From: Gymnothorax reevesii
Lineage: Eukaryota > Chordata > Actinopteri > Anguilliformes > Muraenidae
Length of the DNA stretch: 64,000 bases
NCBI GenBank assembly: GCA_029721435.1
Contig: CM056583.1
Location: 47,831,120-47,895,119, forward strand
Reading direction: 5' to 3'
A program made the translations under genes and the position numbers. This document shows positions 59,501-64,000 of the stretch, piece after piece; the first letter of the stretch is position 1; every line of letters starts with the position of its first letter. The notes beneath the pieces are model-generated. The model did no database searches, was not told the DNA's origin, and saw only the letters and a list, made by a program, of their open reading frames with translations.

Positions 59501-61394
59501 ACTGGTGGGGGTGAAAGGGTTAAAAAGCATTTTATAGTCTATTCTGCACTAAACAGGTCAACAGCAGTAGCTTCAGAACTGCGCAATGGTAAAGCTGAGT
59601 CACTAGCTGCAAAGGACGGAAATGTGGCAGTGCCAGCATCTCCCAAAAAAAACACTGGAACCAATGGGTACTGACTCACATCTGGCCGAGACAGTATTAA
59701 TGAAAAAAAAATGGAGGAGAGGTGCCAAGATTGGAACAGGCAGAGGTTTGCTTAGTGACTCAGCCCTAAAGCCATGGGGAACTCAGATGCAGACCAAGAG
59801 GTCGCATTCATCCGCACGACAGTGTCCTTTGTGAGGCCTGGTCGTTGGCACTCAGTTGAGAGCAGGAGTTTGTGCTCCGTGTTTCCGATGGCTCACATTC
59901 ATCTCTCCACAAACCACTGGAATGTTTGCTGCTCTGGTACCAAGACCCATCCAGGCTTCCAGAGAGAGGCCTTCAAATCGGTTGCCTTGCACTTCCTCAA
60001 TGTGCTCAATATCCTGGGTAGCTACGAATAATTCACATCAAAAGATGGGAATAAAAAAAGCCACAGATTTTGATTTTTCCGGGGGAAAAAAGAAAAAAAA
60101 AAACTAGAGTGTTCAGGTGAACACGTGTTACCTGCAAAGCTTATGTGAAAGTGTGAATACCAAACTGAAAGTGTGACTACCGGACAGACAGACAGACGGA
60201 CAGACAGACGCCGGACAAAGTGATCCCTGTGTGCCGCTATGCTTCGCAGGCGACACAAAAACCATTAACTCCTGCTCCCAGATCTGACTCCATTTGCAAA
60301 CCATGCTCACAGAGGTTTATTCAATTTAAAATATCACAAAAGTAATAAGAAAATTTTGTTCGGAACAGGACATTGTTAATTGAATGCCCACTCATAGCTG
60401 CAGGCATCTGCAGGAATTGCTACACAAACTTTACAGCCCACGATACTAACTGTTGCCAGGAGACCCATGGAACAGTGTATGGTATGCTTTGATTGGTCTG
60501 TGGCAGTTTAAAGCGAGGTAGTGACAAAAGCCGACAGCGAAAGGAGTACAGAGCAGAAGCAGCAAACCACCAATCCATGTCCTTTATTGGATTTCGATAA
60601 TTTTACCAAGCAGCTTGTTCATAAACCTTTGAGCAAAAACAACTCGCTGTACTCATCAGTTGATTTCTGGAGGTGTATCAATGCCAACCAACATTGACAA
60701 TGTGTAGGACAGTGTACGTATAGCAACCACAGAGTGGATTCGGAGGAGAAATGAGAACTCTAATGAGCATACCAAAAATAAATACATACAATTTCTTTAT
60801 AAAACCTCCTAATTTGCGAGGAATAACTCACAAAACAGCCCCACACATTTGTACAGCAACAGCTCTCAAAATAGCAATAAAAAAAATATTCAGAAAAATA
60901 AGCCCAAAATAACAACTGGCGAGTTAAACAGCCTGACTCACAAAAAAAAACTCACCTGTTTGCAAAATATAGGCAGTAGTTTAAGTTGCATTGAAGTTGA
61001 ACCAACTTATTTGGAAAGGGCTTTATCAAACAGAAAAAAACTGCTCCACACAAAATATTTCTTTCTTATTTCATGTTTATTCAAGTAGAAATAAATTTAC
61101 CATGATAGAGATGTAGAATTGCACAAAAACATACTTGATTATTTCTGCAATAGAGTTGAGCCTAGCATATGGCAATGAAAATATGGGTTAAAAAAAACCA
61201 GTGACAGTCTGAGTTGCAGTAATGACAAAGATGCATTTGGCCCAACAAGGGAAAAGCTGGATGAAAAAAGCTGAGAATGAACTTACTACCAAATCCAGAT
61301 GATGCGGCAGTTGTGGTAGTGGTGGTGCCAAAGCCAAAACCAGTAGAGGCTGTTGTTTTGGCAGCAAATGAACCAAATGAAAATCCTGAAGAGC
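33942..61394 (-). CDS. nup54: Nucleoporin 54 (Nup54/p54), 5'-partial, whole-gene span
   Basis: Fourteen exons read right to left from 61394 to the TGA at 33942-33944. They total 1802 bp: two leading bases, 599 codons and a stop, with all phases consistent. The N-terminal part is FG-repeat sequence from five exons (61287-44237). The folded region follows: LLGDERDAILAKWNQLQAFW, AVGYSC...LVESLHKVLGG, ERSPNGTS and MVGFKELLRRLK. C-terminal heptad-rich helices follow (ISELQKNQ...RKLMDLSHRVLQ, LNELMSQIRMQNHFGAVRSE) and the end HMRGGILS. Nup54 forms the Nup62-Nup58-Nup54 channel complex and its FG repeats help form the permeability barrier. The exon with the start codon is not in the window. At 599 codons it is already longer than human Nup54 (about 507), because of extra FG exons. 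Confidence 0.95.
34238..34338. repeat. 11-bp tandem repeat (CCCACCTCTGT)n, about 9 copies
   Basis: Nine near-identical 11-bp units run without interruption. Open frames through it (VGQRWDRGGTE on the minus strand) are repeat artefacts. Confidence 0.95.
34627..34690. mobile_element. End fragment of GCTTTCACAC/GACGCGAAA MITE family
   Basis: GCCGCTTGCACACTGGACGC, GAAACAAATTTTTCGC and CACAGATTGCGTT match one end of the elements at 24459-24608 and 19373-19560. The other end was not found. Confidence 0.65.
36102..36212 (-). CDS. nup54: nup54 exon, coiled-coil region
   Basis: GRLNELMSQIRMQNHFGAVR then SEERYSVDAELLREIKQ; 111 bp, phase 0 at both ends. Highly conserved in Nup54. Confidence 0.96.
36572..36691 (-). 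CDS. nup54: nup54 exon, coiled-coil region
   Basis: VLIKQEIQRKSGYAIQVDEE then HLRVQLDTIQSELNAPTQFK; 120 bp, phase 0-0. Donor GTGACT. Confidence 0.96.
36795..36902 (-). CDS. nup54: nup54 exon, coiled-coil region
   Basis: IISNDISELQKNQATTVAKI then AQYKRKLMDLSHRVLQ; 108 bp, phase 0-0. The helix belongs to the part that pairs with Nup62 and Nup58. Confidence 0.96.
37100..37193 (-). CDS. nup54: nup54 exon
   Basis: One base completing Arg, then LIPVPMVGFKELLRRLKIQE and QMTKQHQTRVD; 94 bp, donor GTGAGT. Confidence 0.96.
37344..37398 (-). CDS. nup54: nup54 microexon
   Basis: Two bases completing Gly, VDPIIWEQAKVDNPDPE and two bases of Arg; 55 bp, acceptor TTTTAG, donor GTATGT. Confidence 0.95.
37873..38069 (-). 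CDS. nup54: nup54 exon, alpha/beta region
   Basis: TEVIIYVVERSPNGTSKRIP, ATTLFNFVEQANIKTQLQQL, GVVMSVTRTELSPAQLKQLL and QNPPAG; 197 bp, donor GTGAGT. Confidence 0.96.
38548..39379 (+). mobile_element. Tc1-like element, internal deletion, keeps transposase C-terminus
   Basis: Ends CACTGAACAAAAATATAAAC and inverted GTTTATATTTTTGTTCAGTG; TA at 38546-38547, right TA changed to CA. 832 bp. The interior encodes VLDWPAYSPDMSPIEHLWDF (about 38948-39007) and, after a stop, the tail NLINSMRRRCVALRDANGG in another frame. The N-terminal DNA-binding part is missing. Confidence 0.88.
39573..39760 (-). CDS. nup54: nup54 exon, alpha/beta region
   Basis: AVGYSCAPGSKDEDGFVVLA, LNKKEVEVRSQQQQLVESLH, KVLGGQQNLMVNVEGVKALP and DDQ; 188 bp, acceptor CACCTTCAG, donor GTGAGT. 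Confidence 0.96.
40030..40082 (+). repeat. (TG)n(CG)n microsatellite
   Basis: About 20 TG units followed by five CG units, in the nup54 intron 39761-40672. Confidence 0.97.
40190..40385 (+). repeat. Dispersed vertebrate/fish repeat fragment
   Basis: GGCAATTTTAGTCTCCAAAA, CATTTCCTTGGACTATGGGA, GGGAACATGCAAACTCCACA and TTGTCCACCGTGCCACC match, with decay, a very common teleost interspersed repeat (CTTTGGACTGTGGGAGGAAA ... CCACCGTGCCGCC type). I recall it as a SINE/LINE 3'-end family, but the class is not certain. Confidence 0.65.
40673..40893 (-). CDS. nup54: nup54 exon, junction of FG region and folded domain
   Basis: GLFGQQAQAAAQSNQLINTA, SALSAPTLLGDERDAILAKW, NQLQAFWGTGKGYFNNNIAP and VEFTLENPFCRFK; 221 bp, two leading bases of a Gly codon. 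One GLFG repeat. Confidence 0.96.
40894..44236 (-). other. nup54 intron
   Basis: No gene is seen. An MITE-like element occupies most of 42811-44057. 41880-42180 has a GC-richer patch without recognisable coding. Confidence 0.7.
42811..44057. mobile_element. MITE-like element with ATTAATCGATTA ends
   Basis: TAGGGATGTTAATGATTGAT and CATTAATCGATTATTTG at the left face inverted AATAATCGATTATTGATTGA and AACCATC at the right. Such GATGTTAA...ATCGATTA ends are common in fish hAT-type non-autonomous elements. A TGACGTCA palindrome lies inside at 43674. Boundaries are approximate. Confidence 0.55.
44237..44383 (-). CDS. nup54: nup54 FG-repeat exon
   Basis: GLFGNTQNKGFGFSGLGTGT, TTGTTGFGTGLGTGLGFGGF and NIQPQQQQ; 147 bp, phase 1 at both ends. 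It matches the human GLFGGTQNKGFGFG segment. Confidence 0.95.
44652..45123. mobile_element. MITE with GGCTGCGTCCGAATA ends, intact copy
   Basis: Perfect inverted ends GGCTGCGTCCGAATA and TATTCGGACGCAGCC, 472 bp apart, with a possible 3-bp CTT duplication. It is the uninterrupted relative of 22204-24245 and lies 53 bp from the nup54 exon 45177-45257. Confidence 0.88.
45177..45257 (-). CDS. nup54: nup54 FG-repeat exon
   Basis: AFGGFGTATTSAAPGSTFSF and AAPSNTG; 81 bp, phase 1-1, acceptor CTGTTACTTAG. It corresponds to human GFGGFGTTSTTAGSAFSFSA. Its acceptor is contiguous with the 55-bp minisatellite. Confidence 0.93.
45258..48725. repeat. 55-bp minisatellite, about 60 copies
   Basis: The unit reads, on the plus strand, ACCTCACTGTCAGTATATGA, CACAGAGAGAGGGGGTATAA and ACACCTGAGGAACAG. 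The array is about 3.45 kb. Edge units are diverged and middle units nearly identical. Because 55 is not a multiple of 3, open frames through it (TDSEVCSSGVYIPLS-like) change frame each unit and repeat every 165 bp; they are not genes. Confidence 0.98.
48726..50238 (-). other. nup54 intron, no gene seen
   Basis: AT-rich intron with an A-run at 48899-48914. The frame 49816-50286 runs into the MITE at 50247 and matches no family I know. Confidence 0.65.
50247..50602. mobile_element. hAT-type MITE with TAGGGCTGGGCGATAT ends
   Basis: TAGGGCTGGGCGATAT faces ATATCGCCCAGCCCTA; flanks GTCAGAGC (50239-50246) and GTCTGAGC (50603-50610) are an 8-bp duplication with one mismatch. 356 bp; the interior is rich in ATATCGATATCG-like palindromes. 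This end sequence is very common in fish genomes. Confidence 0.93.
50760..53492 (-). mobile_element. PIF/Harbinger-like transposon
   Basis: Ends GGGGTCTATTCTCCCATTAG and inverted CATGGGAGAATAGACCCC; flanks are TTA (50757-50759) and TTA (53493-53495), the 3-bp duplication typical of PIF/Harbinger. Sub-terminal AAGCGC/GCGCTT and ACGCGTATTCTCCCC motifs repeat inverted. 2733 bp, with transposase traces on the minus strand. Confidence 0.88.
52320..52913 (-). pseudogene. Harbinger transposase N-terminal remnant
   Basis: Frames on the minus strand share one degraded coding region. NVRTALSLLASGSLQRVAGD (within 52510-52797) matches the ALRFYATGSFQ-VVGD helix-turn-helix region of Harbinger transposases. 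Overlapping frames continue with SQASVSRCLMQFV and IHFHCRKSGCHP. Frameshifts prevent one product. The + strand frame 50945-51184 (TWKMDFLINHENAFVVHGKR) may be a remnant of the second protein of the element; this is uncertain. Confidence 0.6.
53850..54045 (-). repeat. SINE-like fragment with two tRNA-type B boxes
   Basis: On the minus strand GGTTCGAATCTCTGCCCGC and GGGTTTGAATCCAAGCCGTG both match the RNA polymerase III B-box consensus. No intact A box or tRNA fold is seen, so it is not called as a tRNA. Confidence 0.4.
54889..55147. mobile_element. MITE with TTGTCCCCCGCCA ends
   Basis: TTGTCCCCCGCCAGAAAATG faces inverted CGTGGCGGGGGACAA, 259 bp apart, with a short (GACG)n run at 55079-55095. 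It interrupts the Tc1 relic between its N-terminal and middle parts. Confidence 0.8.
55612..56296 (-). mobile_element. Tc1-like element, internal deletion, keeps transposase N-terminus
   Basis: Ends CACTGAACAAAAATATAAAC and inverted GTTTATATTTTTGTTCAGTG with TA on both sides (55610-55611, 56297-56298). The minus-strand frame 55682-56002 holds a helix-turn-helix type N-terminal region (CITPQTVRNRLRGANLHARH). No catalytic tail is present. 685 bp; same family as 38548-39379. Confidence 0.9.
56976..57140 (-). CDS. nup54: nup54 FG-repeat exon (extra relative to human)
   Basis: FGGLGAASTTAGGFSFGGFG, INSNVPAVSFNVGNFGAPTT and AATVFSFGNSLGSAG; 165 bp, phase 1-1, acceptor CTCCGCAG, donor GTAGAC. It has several FG motifs and one GGFSFGGFG block. 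Confidence 0.88.
57973..58050 (-). CDS. nup54: nup54 FG-repeat exon (extra relative to human)
   Basis: LAAPGFGATTTSAPSTGFGF and GSSTTG; 78 bp, phase 1-1, donor GTATGA. The acceptor is CTAGCAG, so two AGs three bases apart are available (exon could end at 58053 instead). Confidence 0.85.
58861..59055. mobile_element. MITE with TACTGTAAACTGGGAAA ends
   Basis: TACTGTAAACTGGGAAAATA faces inverted ATATTTCCCACTTTACAGTA, 195 bp apart, with an internal AATTTGGCGTTTTTCACG/AACGCCGTGAAAAA partial palindrome. No coding. Confidence 0.8.
60120..60260. repeat. Repeat with (GACAGACG)n core
   Basis: GTGTGAATACCAAACTGAAA and GTGTGACTACCGGACAGACA, then GACAGACGGACAGACAGACG. It looks like an interspersed repeat but no ends were defined. 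Confidence 0.4.
61287..61394 (-). CDS. nup54: nup54 FG-repeat exon, first one inside the window (extra relative to human)
   Basis: SSGFSFGSFAAKTTASTGFG and FGTTTTTTAASSGFGS; 108 bp, phase 1-1, with two leading bases of Gly. The donor GTAAGT is preferred; an overlapping GTAGTA three bases earlier would also keep phase. Acceptor is GCTCAAG. Confidence 0.82.
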
Positions 61395-64000
61395 CTTGAG
61401 CAACAACAAAAGCAATCAGTCAGACTTAGTGCAGATGGAGGCAAGGATGAGGAACATCCTACTATCCACTATAAACTGTCATCAAGAGACAGGAAATTGC
61501 TCAATCTTCATTCAAACGCCCTAACAATATCAGAGTTGTTTCCAAGAGTGTCCTGCTAGAACACAGATTCCCGCACATTTAGAAACCAAGCCACTACATC
61601 TGGCGAGGGTTCACAATCATGAGTGTGTCACAGATGATGACATATGACAAAGTAAAATGGATGAGCTGCTAGCTGGCACTTAGTTTTTTCTCCAAATGGT
61701 GAACAAATGCAGATTTCAAAAGACTGATCACAGTGATCCTGGCACAAACCAAATTTCAGCATTTTTTCCATTAAAACAATAATATACTTTACTTTGTCAT
61801 TAACATGTTTCTCGGTTTCTAAACATACAATCACACATGGCAGATGTCTACCCTTGGATACTCTAATATATTATACGTATTTCCCCAAAAAAAATTCTCA
61901 TTCTAAAAAAAATTCATAGGACATGAGGCATTCAAATCATCCAATGACTGACACATGTTTAAGAAAACAATTGAACAGTTCAGAATTCTCCAAGGCACCG
62001 GGATCTGGTATATATAGACGGGTAACAAATTAATGAAGAATCAACACTAAACAATCTAAGAAAGATGTTGAACCTCCACAACCCAGCCAGATCAGCTTCA
62101 ATACGCCTGGACATAGAGTCCATGTGTGTAAACTTTTACAGCAGTGACAGTCCAAGTTGTTGTAAACGTACAGCAACATTTGGCTGGAACGATTCTTCCA
62201 AGAGATATTCCCTCATTTTACTTTACAAAGTCAATATTTAGTCGTCAGAAGGTACAATAATATACAGTAAGTGCCATTTGATCGGGCCATCCCTTTTTGA
62301 CCACCGCAGGGTTCGGGTTATAAACAATTATATAAACAAGGCACAATGGCGACAGTGTACCGCCTAATATGTTGTTCCAAAATCTCCCGCATGGGTTCTA
62401 TTAGTCAGAGATCTGGTGGCAATGAAGGGGCCGTCAAAGGCTGATGATGTTGGCTTAAAAGTTATCACCATTGAGTAATTCTCTGTGGTCTGTGGGGCTT
62501 GGGCAGTTGTCATCCTGAAAGAGTTCACACTCTTCATCAGAAGAATGCTTCATCATAGCATACCCAGGGGATATAACAGAATAACTCTGCAGTGACCCTT
62601 CTACCCTAAAGCAGTGTTCCCCAACCCTCTCCTGGAGGCCCACCTGTCCTGCTTGTTTTAGATCTCTCCCTGCTCCAGCACAGGTGATTCAAATGATCAG
62701 GCTGTGGGGTGATATGATCTGTGAAATGATCAGCTTCAGGGGGTGATAAACGAGCTGATCATTTGAATCACCTGTGCTGAAGCAGGGAGAGATCTAAAGC
62801 ATGTAGAACAGGTGGGCCTCCAGGAGAGGGCTGGGGAACACTGATCTAAAGGACACGAGTATACCCAAATAAAGGAAAGTGGGAAAATAAACTGAGGCAT
62901 TTGTAATGCTAGTCCATGCATTTATTAAGGTTTTTACCGTAAATTTGTCACCCGTCTGTAGATTTGCTTCGCGAAAGCACTGGCCTAAGCACTATGGCGT
63001 ACGGTATTAACAGCCCAGCGTTGCCCATTTTGTTGTAACAGCACACAACGAAATTGAGTCAATTCACTGAAAATGCCAGTGTTTTTCCATGGTTACTCAG
63101 TTTCCAACTGGCCACATTACATGTGAAAGTTGACAAAACTATCCATATTAGACATTGTGGTTTAGCAATAGGAATATCACGCGATACCAGTGGTAGTCAA
63201 CCCTGGTCCTGAAGAGCCATAGGGCAGGTACGTTACTATCAGCGAATCAGCCGCCACGATGTTGGTTTCTAAAGCGCAATGCTGAATTTCCCGAAGTGGC
63301 AGAGGTATGCCCATCAAATGGCCTTTTATGGGTAAAAGGAGGGGAATTCCCAGAAATCCCGTTGAAGACGCAGATAAAATGACCCCGACTTTCCCTTGTT
63401 ACCTTGTTTTCAATTTCCGATTTAATAGATGGCCGCCTGAGCGCTTCAAAGTTTGAGGTGACAAAAACTCCCTGAAATTTTATAAAAGCTAAGTAGGAAT
63501 TCTAATAAAAACTGCACAGACCATTAGATTAAGTATTCAAGATTCAACAGGCAGAAAATTGAGATTTGGAGTGCAAGCAGTCCGTTTTCCACCATCAGCA
63601 AAAAAAATTGTCTGTGGTAAAAATTCCAGAAATGGGGATCCCATTGGGGGTTGCACAGTGAAATTCAATTCTGTTTTCATTCATCAGTTTAAAATAGGCA
63701 GATGATATTCCAATGAAAATTATCTGAAAGTTTCAGAGGAATCTCTAAATTAAGAAAGTTATAGCCTTTTATGCAAACCATGTTTTCAGTCACAGATTTC
63801 TCATTTTTTTCTCAAGAAAACTAAGGACATTTTTACCCCTCATTTCTGAATTTCAAAGTTTAATAACTTTGTCAGTTCTCAACCCATCACATTAATTTTG
63901 GTTTCATTGGAAAGTTAATTTCAAACTCTTTCGGGATAAATAATTCGTTTCAGCATAGAACCACTCTGAAATTTTAGCAAGATACCTACATAGGATGTGC
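61395..64000 (-). other. 5' part of nup54 (intron); first exon not seen
   Basis: No start exon encoding the expected MAFNFG-like N terminus was found on the minus strand, so it lies past 64000. One hAT-type fold-back MITE is present. 63400-64000 shows no gene. Confidence 0.65.
62612..62843. mobile_element. Fold-back hAT-type MITE
   Basis: Arms of about 90 bp pair almost perfectly: CAGTGTTCCCCAACCCTCTC ... and its inverse ... GAGAGGGCTGGGGAACACTG. Flanks CCCTAAAG and ATCTAAAG agree at 6 of 8 positions, consistent with an 8-bp duplication. A related fragment (GTCAACCCTGGTCCTGAAGA) lies at 63196. Confidence 0.92.

Larger units (their letters stand above)
58051..61286 (-). other. nup54 intron
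   Basis: No gene is seen. It contains the MITE 58861-59055, a poly-A run at 58477, and a (GACA)n patch near 60182. The 58140-58800 block (CATTGGAAAGCTCTTTTCAA) resembles 63700-63960 loosely. Confidence 0.65.

Noticed and set aside
1..64000. A novel multi-gene system, CRISPR array, endogenous virus or retroelement with readable genes
   Set aside because: None was seen. The coding content is explained by two known vertebrate genes and DNA-transposon remains; no reverse transcriptase, integrase or capsid-like frames were recognised.

Overview
The window is vertebrate nuclear DNA, most likely from a ray-finned (teleost) fish. It contains two large intron-split genes with GT-AG junctions, dense DNA-transposon remains (Tc1/mariner, hAT, PIF/Harbinger and MITE-like) and many microsatellites. 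I see no operons, bacterial genes, CRISPR arrays or rRNA/tRNA genes. I cannot name the species. || Layout. (1) About 1-29,250, plus strand: a nearly complete gene for a serine/threonine phosphatase with EF-hands, called ppef2-like. Fourteen exons (444-29183) join with consistent phases into 668 codons plus stop. A further 28-bp exon at 164-191 is possible; exon(s) with the start codon and IQ motif lie upstream of the window. (2) 29,250-33,600: intergenic DNA between two converging genes, with a degraded Tc1-like relic. (3) 33,942-61,394, minus strand: nup54, the channel nucleoporin Nup54. Fourteen exons join into 599 codons plus stop; the first exon and promoter lie beyond the right edge. The phosphatase and Nup54 genes are near neighbours in human 4q21 (PPEF2 and NUP54), which favours ppef2 over ppef1. 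|| Repeats. Phosphatase intron 14746-26693 is a transposon nest. It holds two members of one Tc1-like family, a 2.2-kb hAT-like element inside an older MITE with a third element inside it, a GC-rich block, and MITEs carrying telomere-like motifs. The nup54 introns hold a 3.4-kb array of a 55-bp minisatellite that touches a 3' splice site, a 2.7-kb PIF/Harbinger element, a Tc1 relic broken by two later insertions, and two complementary deletion derivatives of another Tc1-like family. || Function. The phosphatase is expected to be Ca2+/calmodulin-responsive; relatives act in sensory cells and photoreceptors. Nup54 is part of the Nup62-Nup58-Nup54 complex in the nuclear-pore channel. Nothing links the two beyond position. 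I found no novel multi-gene system. The most unusual features are the splice-site-abutting minisatellite in nup54, the extra phase-1 FG-repeat exons of nup54, and insertion histories that can be read from sequence inside the window.
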